Source of the DNA: Desertimonas sp963732335
GTDB lineage: Bacteria; Actinomycetota; Acidimicrobiia; Acidimicrobiales; Ilumatobacteraceae
Assembly: GCA_963732335.1 (NCBI GenBank)
Contig: CAVSZO010000038.1
Span: forward strand, 62,001 to 126,000
Length of the DNA stretch: 64,000 nucleotides
Direction of reading: 5' to 3'
Shown here: positions 43,367 through 53,945 of the stretch, one piece after another
Position numbering within the stretch: the first letter of the stretch is position 1
Layout: every line of letters starts with the position of its first letter
Program-made: the position numbers and the translations under genes
Notes under the pieces: generated by a model
The model's input: only the letters and a program-made list of their open reading frames with translations
Databases searched by the model: none
Told to the model about the DNA's origin: nothing

Positions 43367-44668
43367 ATGGCTACAGACGTCGAGTCGGGGTCCGTCGCCG
43401 AAACGCTGGCACCGCTGCTGCGAGTGCTGCTCGGGCCGGTACCGCCGGTGCGGATCGAGTTCTGGGACGGCAGCGTCATCGAGAGCGAGGGACCGCCCGG
43501 AGGACCCGGTTCGCCGGGCACGCTGCGGGTCAACTCGCCCGACGCCATTCGCCGGGTGCTGTGGATGCCCAACCAGCTCGGCCTCGGCCGGGCGTACGTC
43601 GCCGGCGATGTCGACGCCGAAGGCGATTTCATCGCCATGGTCGAGGCGCTCCGCGACGTCACCTCCGAGGATCTGCGCTTCCGCCGCAAGGCGGTAGTCG
43701 ACGCGATCGCCGCGGCACGGCGCGCCGGTGTGATCGGCCGGCCGCTGCCGCCGCCGCCGCAGGAGGCGCGGCTGAAGGGCCGCCGCCACTCGCTGCGCCG
43801 CGATTCGCGGGCGATCAGCCACCACTACGACGTCGGCAACGACTTCTACCGGATCGTGCTCGGCGAGTCGATGACCTACTCGTGCGCCCGCTTCGTCGAC
43901 GACGACACGTCGCTCGACGATGCCCAGGCGGCCAAGCACGACCTCGTCGCCCGCAAGCTCGGGCTCGACCAGCGCGAGGGCATGCGGCTCCTCGACGTCG
44001 GCTGTGGGTGGGGTTCGATGGTGATCCACGCCGCAGCCCGCTACGGGGCCGAGGCGGTCGGCATCACGATCAGCCGCGAGCAGGCCGAGTTCGCGAGGAA
44101 GCGAGTCGGCGAGGCCGGCGTCGGCGACAAGGTGGAGATCCGGCTGCAGGACTACCGCCAACTCGGCGACGAGAAGTTCGACGCGATCAGCTCGATCGGG
44201 ATGGCCGAACACGTCGGCGCCAAGCGCATCGACGACTACTTCGCCATCCTGCACAAGGCGCTCGTGCCGACTGGCCGGCTGCTCAACCACGCCATCTCCT
44301 CGGTCGGCGGGTCGAAGCTCGGGCGCCACTCGTTCGTCGGGCGCTACGTGTTCCCCGACGGCGAGTTGATCGACGTCGGCAGGATGGTGCTGGCGATGGA
44401 GCGGGCCGGCTTCGAGGTTCGCGACGTCGAGTCGCTGCGCGAGCACTACGCCAAGACGTTGCGGGCGTGGGTGGCCAACATCGAGGCCAACTGGGATGCC
44501 GCGGTCGCCGCCTCCGATGTCGCCCATGCCCGCATCTGGCGGCTGTACATGGCCGGCTCGGCGGTCGGTTTCACCGACGGCGGCATCAACATCCACCAGA
44601 TCCTCGGCGTCGTGCCGACCGCACTGGGGGGCAGCGCCGTCCCGCTCACGCGCGCCACCTGGGTCTGA
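43367..44668 (+). CDS. Cyclopropane-fatty-acyl-phospholipid-synthase-family methyltransferase
   Basis: A 433-residue SAM-dependent enzyme. The N-terminal lipid-binding region (about residues 1-120) is followed by AISHHYDVGNDFYRIVLGES and MTYSCARF, the CFA signature, then SAM motif I LLDVGCGWGSMVIHAAARYG, GITISREQAEFARKRVGEAG and ISSIGMAEHVGAKRIDDYFA. The C-terminal YAKTLRAWVANIEANWDAAV is also typical. It methylates or cyclopropanates double bonds of membrane phospholipid acyl chains; mycolic-acid synthases and Ufa-type enzymes are relatives. It is uninterrupted. The fatty-acid desaturase 2 kb downstream may supply its unsaturated substrates. Confidence 0.9.
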   Translation: MATDVESGSVAETLAPLLRVLLGPVPPVRIEFWDGSVIESEGPPGGPGSPGTLRVNSPDAIRRVLWMPNQLGLGRAYVAGDVDAEGDFIAMVEALRDVTSEDLRFRRKAVVDAIAAARRAGVIGRPLPPPPQEARLKGRRHSLRRDSRAISHHYDVGNDFYRIVLGESMTYSCARFVDDDTSLDDAQAAKHDLVARKLGLDQREGMRLLDVGCGWGSMVIHAAARYGAEAVGITISREQAEFARKRVGEAGVGDKVEIRLQDYRQLGDEKFDAISSIGMAEHVGAKRIDDYFAILHKALVPTGRLLNHAISSVGGSKLGRHSFVGRYVFPDGELIDVGRMVLAMERAGFEVRDVESLREHYAKTLRAWVANIEANWDAAVAASDVAHARIWRLYMAGSAVGFTDGGINIHQILGVVPTALGGSAVPLTRATWV

Positions 44669-44681
44669 ATCAGGGTGGCGG

Positions 44682-44978
44682 TTACGCCGTGGTGTTGTCG
44701 AGGTACTGCAGCAAGTCGTGGGCAGCGAGCTCGATCGCTTTGTGCCGCCACTCCGAGGCGCGGTAGACGCAGGCGATCAGCCCGGTGCGGTGGATCCGGC
44801 GAAGGTCGCCGTACACGAAGGCGTAGCGCGCCTTCGTCTCGTCCGCAGCGCCGTCCGTGAGCCCGAGATGCCAGCAGGCATAGTCCTCCCACGTGTGCGT
44901 CTCGAGAAACCGGTTCTGTTCGTCGGCCCGCGGTTGCACCTCGCCCCAGTCGCTGTTGAGCACGTACTCGGCGCGCAT
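44682..44978 (-). CDS. Conserved small protein, unknown function
   Basis: A 98-residue soluble protein: MRAEYVLNSDWGEVQPRADE, FLETHTWEDYACWHLGLT, ETKARYAFVYGDLRRIHRTG and YRASEWRHKAIELAAHDLLQ. It is rich in Trp, Tyr and His and looks strongly conserved in composition; I recall similar unannotated proteins from actinobacteria and Chloroflexota but no named family. An ATG 18 bases upstream would add MPVGSS; the shorter start is favoured because MRAEYVL begins the compact part. It is convergent with the methyltransferase gene and separated by 205 bp from the DsbA-like gene. Confidence 0.6.
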   Translation of the reverse strand: MRAEYVLNSDWGEVQPRADEQNRFLETHTWEDYACWHLGLTDGAADETKARYAFVYGDLRRIHRTGLIACVYRASEWRHKAIELAAHDLLQYLDNTTA

Positions 44979-45183
44979 CGATGAGCCGACGGGCATGGGC
45001 GACGGCTGCGTCGTTGAGGGAGTAGGACGCCATCACCGTCCATGTTGTCGGTCGCTACCGTCAGAGTCGCCTCGCGAAACTGTCGAGCTGTCCCAGCAGG
45101 TTTGTGCTGTTTGCGCTGCACCGTGCTCGGTCGTCGCCCATGGACGAAACCTACTCATCGCCGTCCGGTGGTTGAATCAGGTG

Positions 45184-45808
45184 ATGGCCTCTCCGCACAC
45201 GATCGAGTTCTTCTTCGACCCCGCCTGCCCGTGGACCTGGATGACGTCGCGGTGGCTCGTCGACGCAACCGCCCGGACCGGCCACCAGATCCGCTGGCGC
45301 AACCTCAGCCTGGCGATCATCAACGCCGACCGGGAGATTCCCGAGAAGTACCGCGCCGCCGTTGCCGCCGCGGGCAAGCGCGCACCGGATCATCGCGGCG
45401 ATGCGAGCAGAGGATCGCGATGACGAGATCGGCACCTTCTACACGGAGTGGGGCCGGCGCTTCCACCACGACCGCGTCGATCCGACCGACGATCTGGCAC
45501 GCACGGTGGCCGCGGCGAGCGGTGCCCAACGATGGGCCGACGCCGCAGACGACGACCGTTGGGATGCCGACGTGGAGGCGTCGACGAAGGAGGGTCAGGA
45601 GCTGGCCGGAGGATCGGACATCGGATCGCCGGTGCTCGCCTTCGGCGAGCCGCGAATCGGGATCTTCGGCCCGATCGTGTCGCCGCCGCCCAGCGGGGAC
45701 GACGCCGTGGCCTTGCTCGACCAGGTCCTCGCCGTCGCCTCCAGGCCGGCGTTCTACGAGCTCAAGCGCGGCCGCCGAACCGGGCCCCAGTTCGGGCCCC
45801 GACCCTGA
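45184..45808 (+). CDS. DsbA-fold oxidoreductase, Rv2466c-like (one frame change)
   Basis: A thioredoxin-fold protein of about 208 residues similar to mycothiol-dependent Rv2466c of M. tuberculosis: IEFFFDPACPWTWMTSRWLV, LSLAIINADREIPEKYRAAV, then after a frame change near 45375 RIIAAMRAEDRDDEIGTFYT, GSPVLAFGEPRIGIFGPIVS and FYELKRGRRTGPQF. The active site is Cys15-Pro-Trp-Thr, whereas Rv2466c has CPWC, so the resolving cysteine is missing and a monothiol mechanism with mycothiol is likely. ATG 45184 starts directly before the first strand. Related proteins are annotated as DsbA-family or mycothiol-dependent nitroreductase. Confidence 0.82.
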
Positions 45809-45823
45809 CCGATCCACCGACGC

Positions 45824-46138
45824 TCAGCTGACGTCGATGTAGACCACTCCCGCCTCGACCTTGGTCGGGTAGGTGCGGATGTCGACGAGGACCGGCGCTC
45901 CCTTCGCCGCTCCGGTGCGGTAGTCGAAGCGTCCGTTGTGCTTGGGGCACTCGATCAGGTTGCCCATCACCAGGCCGTCGCACAGCAGCTCGGCCGCGTG
46001 GGTGCAGTGCCCGGCGGTGGCGAAGTACTCGTCGTCCGGCGAGCGGTAGATGGCGTAGTCGGTGCCGTCGTGGGCGAACCCGATGACGTCTTCCCGCTCG
46101 ATGTCGTCGGTGGCGCAGGCGGCGATCCAGTCGGGCAT
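45824..46138 (-). CDS. Rieske-type 2Fe-2S ferredoxin
   Basis: A 104-residue Rieske ferredoxin: Cys45-x-His47 in GHCTHAAEL and Cys64-x-x-His67 in ECPKHNGRFD bind the cluster. The AKGAPVLVDIRTYPTKVEAG C-terminus matches ferredoxins of dioxygenase and monooxygenase systems. It follows the desaturase gene by 20 bp on the same strand, so it is the likely electron donor for that diiron enzyme. No reductase gene is adjacent. No frame change is needed. Confidence 0.93.
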   Translation of the reverse strand: MPDWIAACATDDIEREDVIGFAHDGTDYAIYRSPDDEYFATAGHCTHAAELLCDGLVMGNLIECPKHNGRFDYRTGAAKGAPVLVDIRTYPTKVEAGVVYIDVS

Positions 46139-46158
46139 CGACGGGTTCCTCGAGGGAG

Positions 46159-47210
46159 TCAGCTTCCGGCCGTCTCCGGCAGCGGGCGACGAACGAAGTA
46201 CGTCGGGTCACGACGCTGGCGGGCCAGCGTCGGGATGATCTCCCGGAAGGCGGCCACCGTGCTCGGGTACGCGGGCGGACACACGTCCTTGATCTCTTCG
46301 TGCAGGGCGGCCAGCGAGTGGAACGGCACCAGCGGGTACATGTGGTGTTCGACGTGGTAGTTCATGTTCCAGTAGAGGAACCGGAAGACCGGGTTCATGT
46401 ACACGGTGCGACTGTCGAGGCGGTGGTCGAGGACGTCCTCGGCGAGGCCGGCGTGCTGGGTGAGGCCGAAGACGAGGTGCAACCAGGCGCCGTAGAGACG
46501 CGGCCCGCCGATGAGCAGCAGCGGGAGGATGCTCCCGGTCGCGACGCTCGTGATGATGACGGCCGCATAGATCACGACCCACACCCGCGCCTCGCGGTGC
46601 ACACGTCGCCACTCGACCTCCGGCACGTACGTCTGCTCCTCGTCGGCCAGGCGGCCGGAGGCGTGGACGACCATGCCCCACATCGCCCTCGGGACGTCGA
46701 CCAGGCCGAAGAAGTTGAGGGCGATCCGTCCGAGTGCCGGCGGCCGCATCGCCAGGATCTCCGGGTCCCTCCCGACGATCAGGCGTGTCGGTGTGGTGGC
46801 GGGTGTGGCTCCATCGCCACACCGTCGGGCTGCGCATGATCATGAAGCAGGCGATCTGGTAGACGACGTCGTTCAACCACGATGTCCGGAAGGCGGTCCG
46901 GTGCCCGGCTTCGTGCCAGCGGGAGTCGGAGGCCGACCCGTACAGGACGCCGTAGACGGCGAGCAGAGGGATCCACACGAGGTTGCCGGCGACGAACGCC
47001 CACGCGCCCAGGCCGCCGAACACGGCGAGCAGGGCGAACCACAGCAACGTGTCGCGGATGGCCGGCCCGTTCGATCGCTTCATCAGCTGCTTGATGCGGT
47101 CGCGGGGGACCGGCGCCTTGTACCACGCTGCGCTCGACCAGACCGCGGGCATCGGCGACCGAGCCTTCCGGGCCGAGCAACCCGTAGTCGCGGTGAAGTG
47201 TCGCGGTCAT
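46159..47210 (-). CDS. Membrane fatty-acid desaturase/hydroxylase (two frame changes)
   Basis: A di-iron membrane enzyme of about 350 residues. The N-terminus from ATG 47210 reads TATLHRDYGLLGPEGSVADA; after a change near 47130 SAAWYKAPVPRDRIKQLMKR and two hydrophobic helices follow. The three histidine boxes are complete: RWHEAGHRTAF (HxxxH), SHTRHHTDT (HxxHH) and NYHVEHHMYPLVPFH. A second change near 46780 lies after box 2. It probably introduces a double bond or hydroxyl group in membrane acyl chains using electrons from the neighbouring Rieske ferredoxin. Alkane hydroxylases share the boxes and remain possible. Confidence 0.85.
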
Positions 47211-47310
47211 CGCCTCGTCTCCAATCGTGTTGACTGAGCGTAGATCGATGGCAGCGCATAACCGTGACGAGGATCGAGATCGACGACTGGCACGCGCGTC
47301 GTCGTTGGCG

Positions 47311-47683
47311 ATGAACGGCATCGAGTACGCCGAAGTCCCGCCCGAGGTCGAAGCCGCAAGTGCGGTCGCTGTGTCTCGGCTTGCCCGAGACCGTCGAACG
47401 ACAGGCGTGGGCCGGCACGCAGTGGCGCATCCGCAACCGGATGTTCGCCCATGTCCTCGCCGTCGACTTTGCCGACGGCCCGGTCGTCGTGCTGACGTTC
47501 CGATCCTCCGGTCCGGAGCTCGCCGCGCTGCGCAACGCCGGCGATCCATTCTTCCGGCCGGCGTGGGGATCCGATGCCGTCGGCATGGTGCTCGACTATG
47601 GCGTCGATTGGGACGAGGTCACCGAACTCGTCATCGAGAGCTACTGCACTGTGGCCCCGAAGAAGCTGAGGGAGGAACTATGA
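47311..47683 (+). CDS. MmcQ/YjbR-family protein (one frame change)
   Basis: A protein of about 123 residues: MNGIEYAEVPPEVE from ATG 47311, then after an indel near 47355 RSLCLGLPETVERQAWAGTQ, WRIRNRMFAHVLAVDFADGP, VVVLTFRSSGPELAALRNAG and ESYCTVAPKKLREEL. This is the YjbR/CyaY-like fold, named DNA-binding for some members but without settled function. The stop overlaps the start of the next gene (ATGA), so the two are coupled. A TTGACT at 47229 could be a -35 element, but no good -10 follows. Confidence 0.78.
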
Positions 47684-48512
47684 AGCTCGAGCCGTGGCGC
47701 ATCGAAGACGTCCCCATTCCGGAGCTGTCCGGCCTGGCCCTGGCAGCGACCACAGACGGGCTGCCGCAGTTGTTCGCCATCGGCGACCGGAAGTCCGTGC
47801 TGGCCCGCGCCGCGCTCACGGACGAGCCGCTCGAGTGGGCGCTGCTCGACCTCGACCGCGCCGGTCCAAGCCGCGATCGTCAGTTCGAGGCGATCACGGC
47901 GACGGCCGACGGAACGCTTCTTGTGCTGTGTGAGGACCCGCCGCTCGTCCTCGTGCTCCAACCGGACGCCGGCCGGGCGGAAACGATCACCCTGGCGCCG
48001 GGAGATCGCGGCGTGCTGGCCGAGATCTTCGACGAGTCGTCGTCGTCAGGTGAGGGTCTGCGTCCCGCTTCGTGCCGGGCACCTCCTCGTCGCCAAGGAG
48101 AAGGACCCGCCGCTACTCGTCGAGTTCGGGCCACGCGGCGCGGAGGCGGCGGGAGTGCAGACCGACTCGTTCCTCGTTGGCGAGGGCGGTCTGGTTCCCG
48201 ACGATGGCGGTCTGCACGCCCTGGCGGCATGGAAGCTCGACGGCGTTGACGACATCAGCGACCTGGCGTTTGCCGGTGGGCGCGTTGTACTGCCTGTCCG
48301 ACCAATCACGACGGGTCGTCGTCGTGGACCTCCCACTGGACCCGGACGCGGATCGCGCCCGCATCGGTGAAGGCTGGGACTTGCGCGTTCCGGAGCGGCG
48401 CGACGAGCCGGAGGGCAAGCCCGAAGGTTTGGTCGTCACCGACGACGGCACGTTGCTCGTTGGTCTCGACACCGAGAAGCCACGGGCCAACCTGTGCTGG
48501 TACCAGCCCTGA
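47680..48512 (+). CDS. Unknown protein, possible beta-propeller-like (two frame changes)
   Basis: About 277 residues in three frames: MKLEPWRIEDVPIPELSGLA and ITATADGTLLVLCEDPPLVL; then LRAGHLLVAKEKDPPLLVEF and DDISDLAFAGGRVV; then VVVVDLPLDPDADRARIGEG and KPEGLVVTDDGTLLVGLDTE to the TGA at 48510-48512. The recurring pattern of TADGTLLV/TDDGTLLV blades suggests a phytase-like or SMP-30-like beta-propeller fold, cytoplasmic because no signal peptide is seen. Shifts lie near 48045 and 48285. It is translationally coupled to the YjbR-like gene. No function is recognised. Confidence 0.55.
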
Positions 48513-48546
48513 AACCACGACGGCGAGCAGTTCTGCCGCTTCGTTA

Positions 48547-49388
48547 ATGTCCGGGGTCGTGGCACGGCTCGAACCCTCCGATCGGGCCAAGCTTCCGGCC
48601 AGCGCCTTCGCCTACGTCGATGAGCGCGGCCGGCGAGCGGCTGCCGATCCACGACGCCGCCCACGTCCGCAACGCCCTGGCCCGCTTCAACCAGGTCGTC
48701 TTCGAGGACGAACAGGCCAGGGAGCAGGCGCGGGCCCGCTTGCTCAAGGCGGCCAAGCGCTTCGGCATCGTGCCGGTCGGGTTCATCACCGGCCAGTTGC
48801 AGTCCGAGCGCGAGCTCGGCCGGCGCGGCGAACCCCGCCATCTGCCGTCGGGCTTCGTGACGATGCTGTTCACCGACGTCGAGGGGTCGACGGAGCTGCT
48901 CCATCGTCTCGGTGACGGCTACAGCGAGCTGCTCGACCGGCTGCGCAAGCTCCTCGAAGCGGGCATGCACCGAGCGATCTGGCCACATCGTCGAGACCCG
49001 GGCCGACGAGGTCTTCGCCGTGTTCGAGCAGCCCGCCTCGGCCGTCGACGCCGCGGTGGCGATGCAGCGGACGCTGCGCCAGACGTCGTGGGGCGACGGT
49101 GTCGAGGTGCGGGTGCGGGTGGGCATCCACAGCGGTTACCCGAAGCGAGCCGCCCCGAACTACGTCGGCATGGCGGTCAACACCGCGTCGCGGATCTGCG
49201 GCGCCGCCCACGGCGGGCAGATCCTCGCGTCCGGCGACACGAGATCAGCGCTGAAAGGGTCGATGCCTGCCGGCGTGCGCCTCCGCAGCCTCGGGCGGCA
49301 CCGGCTGCGCGGGATTCCCGAGGAGGTCGACCTCTACCAGGTCGTCGCCAAAGGCTTGCCGGCTCGCTTCCCGCCGCCGCGCGTGTGA
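48547..49388 (+). CDS. Class III adenylate/guanylate cyclase (two frame changes)
   Basis: The C-terminal half is a CHD cyclase domain: SGFVTMLFTDVEGSTELLHR with the first metal aspartate, RADEVFAVFEQPASAVDAAV with the second, VRVRVGIHSGYPKRAAPNYV and NTASRICGAAHGGQILASGD. The N-terminal part, LPASAFAYVDERG then RLPIHDAAHVRNALARFNQV and KAAKRFGIVPVGFI, is a small helical domain seen in other actinobacterial proteins without known function. Shifts lie near 48635 and 48970. No membrane segment or receptor domain is visible, so it is a soluble cyclase making cAMP or cGMP. Confidence 0.8.
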
Positions 49389-49398
49389 CGCTGATCGT

Positions 49399-50448
49399 TC
49401 AGGCCGGGCGGGACGCGGGCCCTCCGTGGCGACCCTCGTCGAGGACGTGCGCACGATGAGCTCGGGGCGGAACACGACCTGCTCGTGGACGTGCCCCTCG
49501 CTGGCTGTCGGTCTCCGCAAGCAACAGTTCGGTGGCGGTGTGGCCGAGCAGCTCGCGGGGCTGGTGAACCGAGCTGAGCGGCACGGCCGCCGCGCCGGCG
49601 AACTCGATGTCGTCGTAGCCGACGATCGCCAGCTCGCCGGGCACCTCGATTCCCGCCTGCATCACGTGCTGGAGCAGCCCGAGGGCGACGAGGTCGTTGG
49701 CGCAGAACGCCGCCGTCGGTCGCCGGCGGCGCGGGAGACCGAGCAGCCGTTCGCCGGCTCGCCGGCCTTCGGCGATGGAGAGCTTGGCGGTCTCGATCAC
49801 CGTGAGCGAGTCGGCATCTCGGCCGGCGGCTGCCAGCGCCTGGCGGCTGCCGACCAGCCGGTCGGCCACACACTTGGCGTCGAGGACGCCGCCGACGAAG
49901 GCGATCCGCCGGTGGCCCTGCTCGAGCAGGTGATTGACGGCCAGCTCGCCGCCGACGACGTCGTCGACTGCGGCGCTGCACCAGTCCGCGCCCAACGTCG
50001 AGCCGACGAGGACGACGGCGATCCCCCGTCGACGAAGCCGTTCGAGCTGGGGCGTGAGCTCGCCGAACGGGCTGACCAGGGCGCCGCGGACACGCTGTTC
50101 GAGGAGCATCTCGAGATAGTCGGCCTCCCGCGACGGGTCGCCGTCGCTGTTGCACAGGAACATGGCGAGGCCATGGCGCCGGGCGACCTCGTCGACGCCG
50201 CGGGCGACGTCCGTGAAGAACGGGTTGGTGACGGCGAGACCGAGATAGCCGATCGTCCGGCTCCGCCCCGCCCGCAGGTGCCGTCCGGATTCGTTGCGGA
50301 CGAACCCGAGCTCGCTGATCGCCGTTGGACCTTGTGGCGGGTCGACTCACTGACCCGCTCGGGTCGGTTGAGCACGTTGGAGACCGTGCCGACGGAGACG
50401 CCGGCGCGGATCGCCACGTCCTTGATCCCAGTTGTTGTCGGCCGTCAC
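49399..50448 (-). CDS. LacI-family transcriptional regulator (frame changes)
   Basis: GTG 50448 overlaps the GH78 stop (GTGA). Removing one G of the GGG at 50425-50427 gives TADNNWIKDVAIRAGVSVGT without a break, the standard LacI helix-turn-helix, continuing SNVLNRPERVSESTRHKVQ. After a second indel near 50312 the hinge ELGFVRNESGRHLRAGRSRT and the ligand domain GYLGLAVTNPFFTDVARGVD, CNSDGDPSREADYLEMLLEQ and VGYDDIEFAGAAAVPLSSVH follow. A third change near 49505 reaches the C-terminus HEQVVFRPELIVR. It should repress the rhamnoside operon through the operator at 56300 and respond to a sugar. Confidence 0.88.
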
Positions 50449-53106
50449 GACGTCGGGTCGTCTGGAGCGCTCTCGTCGAGCTCGTCGAGCAGCAGTTCGG
50501 GTCGGGGTGGCCGGGGAGGATCGAGCGCGGCGGCTCGGTGGGCAACGTCGAAGTGGTGTGTTCCTGGGCCGACGTCGACGGGGTCGGCGCCGGGCAGGTC
50601 GACGTGTGCGGTGCTGCCGATGGGCACGACGAGGTCGACGACGAGCCGGTCGGCGGATCGGCTCCATTGCACGCTGGCGTCCCCGTAGGGGGTCCGCAGC
50701 GTGGCGCCGGCATGGGTGAGCCCGCCGCCGGGGCGAGGGCGGACGAGCAGCTTGCGGTACCCGGGCTCGGCCGGAGCCAGACCGGCGACGACACGGTGGA
50801 GGAAGTCGGCGATGGCGCCGAGGGCGTAGTGGTTGAACGACGTCATCTCGGTGCGGTTGATCGAGCCGTCCGGCAGCAGGCTGTCCCACCGCTCCCACAC
50901 GGTGGTCGCACCCATCGTGACGGGGTACAGCCACGAGGGGCACTTCGTCTGCATCAGGAGGTGGTAGGCGTCGTCGACGAGGCCGGCATCGACGAGGGCA
51001 TCGCACACGAGTGGCGTGCCGACGAAGCCGGTGCCGATGCAGTAGTCCTCCCGGCGCACGAGCTCGGCGAGGCGGGCCGGCGGCGCGGACGCGTTGCGCC
51101 TCGGTGGGCAGCAGGTCGAAGCGGAGTGCCAGGGCGTACGCCGTCTGGGCGTCGCTCGCCAACCGGCCGGTCGGGGTGACGAACTCGGCGTTGAAGGCGG
51201 CCGTGATCGTGTCGGCGAGCTCGTCGTACCGCGCCCGGTCGCCGTCGTGGCCGAGTACTCCGGCGGTGGCGGCGACGAGTCTGGCCGTGTAGGCGTGGTA
51301 GGCGGTGGCGACCAGGGTGGCGTCGGTGCGGGCGGCCCCCGGCTCGCGTGGCGGGGCGGCCGGGTCGAGCCAGTCCCCGAACTGGAATCCCTCGCTCCAG
51401 ATGTGGTCGTCGCCGGCGAGCGTGGCGATCTGGTCGACCCACGCTCGCATGCTGTCGTACTGGCGGCGAAGCACCTCGACGTCGCCGAACCGCTCGTAGA
51501 GCACCCACGGAACGACGACAGCGGCGTCTCCCCACGCCGCCGCCGGCGCCACGGGAAAGAGCAGGTCGACCCATGGCACATAGGCGGGCACGGTGCCGAA
51601 CTCGTCCTGTTCGGCGGCGAGGTCGGCCAGCCAGGACTCGAGGACGCCGCAGCAGTCGTACAGGAACGCCGCCGTCGGGGCGAACACCTGGATGTCGCCG
51701 GTCCAGCCGAGGCGTTCGTCGCGTTGGGGACAGTCGGTGGGGACGTCGACGAAGTTGCCGCGCATGCTCCAGCGGACGTTCTCGTGGAGCCGGTTGAGTC
51801 GCTCGTCGGAGCAGTTGAACGTTCCCGTCGCCGGCATGTCGGAGTGGCACACGACGGCCTCGATCGACGCTGGGTCGAGCTCCTCGCGCAGGCCCTCGAC
51901 GCTGGCGTAGCGGAAGCCGTGGAACGTGAACGCCGGCTCGTACGTCTCGACGCCATCGCCGGCGAGCACGAACGTGTCGGTGGCGGCCGCCGTGCGCAGC
52001 AGCCAGGTCGCCAGCTCGCCCTTGTCGAGGACCTCGGCGTGCCGCAAGGTGACCGCGTCGCCGGCTTCGCCGCGCACGCTGATGCGGACCCGCCCGGTGA
52101 CGTTCTGTCCGAAGTCGACGACGGTGACGTCGGTCGGCGACTGCTCGATGGCGACCGGCCGCAACGTCTCGATGCGGCGCACCGGCGGGCCGGTCGGCGC
52201 CACCAGCCGATCGGCCACCGACGCCAGCTCGGCGACGGCGACCCAGTCGGTGTCGTCGAAAGCGGGTGTCGTCCACGCCGGTTCGGCCAGCCTGGCGTCG
52301 TACGTCTCGCCGTCGTAGAGGCTGGCCGAGATGCGCTCGTCGAGGGCGGCCCGCCAGTGGCGATCCGTGACCACGGTGTCGATGCTGCCGTCGTCGTAGT
52401 GCAGTTCGAGCTGGGCGACCGGTCCGATGTCGGTGCCGTAGGTGTCGCGCCGTCCACCGCGGAAGCCGAGCCGGCCTCGGTACCAGCCTTCGGCGACGGT
52501 CATCCCGAGGACGTTGTCGCCGATCTGCAGCGCCTCGGTGACGTCGAGCGTCTGGTAGCGGAGCCGGTGGCGGTACGACGTCCAGCCGGGGGCGAGGACG
52601 TCGTCGCCGAGCGGCGAGCCGTTGCAGGCGACGGTGTAGACGCCCAGCGCCGAGGCGTACAGCCGGGCCCGCGCCAGGCCGGGGCGCACGGCGAAGCTCC
52701 GCCGGAACCTGACCGGCCGCTCGGCGGCGGCGCTCGGGAAGGCGGCGGTGATCGGCACGGCCGACCAGTCGCGCCGGATCGAGCAGGGCGACCTCGACGT
52801 CGAGCGGTTCGCTCCAGTCGGAGGATCCGCCGTCGGGTCCGGCGACCCGGACGCGGATCCGCCGGCGTGCCCGCGACGGCAAGCGGTTCGAACGGCCACG
52901 GGACGAGCACCGAGTCGTTCGACTCGACGACGCGGGTCCTCGCTGCCGTCGGCGTCGTCGGGATCCTCGGCGGCGACCTCGTACGCCCGTTGCCGGAAGC
53001 TGGGATCGTCGGCCGTGACGATCCACGACAACCGTGGGGCGGCGACGCCGATCCCGAAGGAGTCGACGCGGTGCTCGGCGCGGAGGTTGGTGACCGTGAC
53101 GACCAT
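50445..53106 (-). CDS. GH78 alpha-L-rhamnosidase (two frame changes)
   Basis: A large glycoside hydrolase of about 885 residues. The N-terminal beta domain starts TNLRAEHRVDSFGIGVAAPR and LSWIV, typical of GH78. After a shift near 52960-52780 the Bac_rhamnosid_N domain FRRSFAVRPGLARARLYASA and PGWTSYRHRLRYQTLDVTEA follows. The (alpha/alpha)6 catalytic domain has the signature TDCPQRDERLGWTGDIQ with its catalytic acids, then VPWVLYERFGDVEVLRRQYD and, after a shift near 51080, SWLYPVTMGATTVWERWDSL. It releases terminal rhamnose from plant or bacterial glycosides. No signal peptide is seen, so imported oligosaccharides are its substrate, consistent with the upstream transporter. Confidence 0.9.
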
Positions 53107-53114
53107 CGATAGCG

Positions 53115-53945
53115 CTACCCCTTCACCGCGCCGGTGGTGAGGCCGGCGACGATCTTGCGATTGAAGATGATGAACATGATCAGGGCCGGCACGGTGATCA
53201 GCAGCACGTCCATGAACAGCAGGTTCCACTGGGTGTTGAACTGGCTCTGGAAGTTGAAGAGCGTCAGCTGCACCGTGGCGTTGTCCGAGCCCGGGCAGGA
53301 AGTACAGCGGGTTGACGAAGTCGTTGTAGATCGCCACCGACGCGGTGAGGATCACGGTGATCGTGACCGGCCGGAGCAGCGGGAAGATCGACGCGGAAGA
53401 ACAGGCTCAGCCCGGTGCAGCCGTCGATCATCGCCGCCTCGTCGAGCTGGCGGGGGATCGTCGCCACGAACGCCCGGAACAGGATGATGCTGAACGGCGC
53501 GAGGTAGGCGACCTCGACGAGCACGAGCCCCCACAGGGAGTTGAACAGGTGGATCTCCTGGAGGACGTAGATCGTCGGCACGACGGCCGGTGGGATGATC
53601 AACCCGGCGAGCACGGCGGCGTTGACGAGCGTGGCCATCCGATCGCGGCGCCGCTCGAGCACGAACCCGGCCATCGCGCAGAAGATCACGAGCAGGGCCA
53701 CTGACACGACGGTCACGACGAAGCTGTTGCGCATCGCCGTGACGAGCAGGTTGTCGCGGGTCGTCACGACCTCCTTGACGTTCTCCCAGACGGTGCCACG
53801 ACGACGGCCAGGAGAAGTCGAGCCGGGCCGACTCGGCACGGTCCTTGACGGCCGTCAGGGCGATGAAGGCGAACGGGATGACGAACACGACGACCATGAC
53901 TCCGAGCGCCACGGCGTCGAGCCAGTACCTGCGGATCAGCCTCAC
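53115..53945 (-). CDS. Sugar ABC transporter permease, MalG-type (three frame changes)
   Basis: Six-helix permease of about 277 residues: RLIRRYWLDAVALGVMVVVF begins it, then VTAMRNSFVVTVVSVALLVI, the EAA loop FRAFVATIPRQLDEAAMIDG (EAA---G type) and the C-terminal MFIIFNRKIVAGLTTGAVKG, which is typical for MalG-type permeases. Shifts near 53805, 53395 and 53285 split it. GTG 53945 overlaps the stop of the first permease gene (GTGA). It transports the sugar together with its partner; the ATPase is not encoded here and is probably a shared MsiK-like protein elsewhere. Confidence 0.87.
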
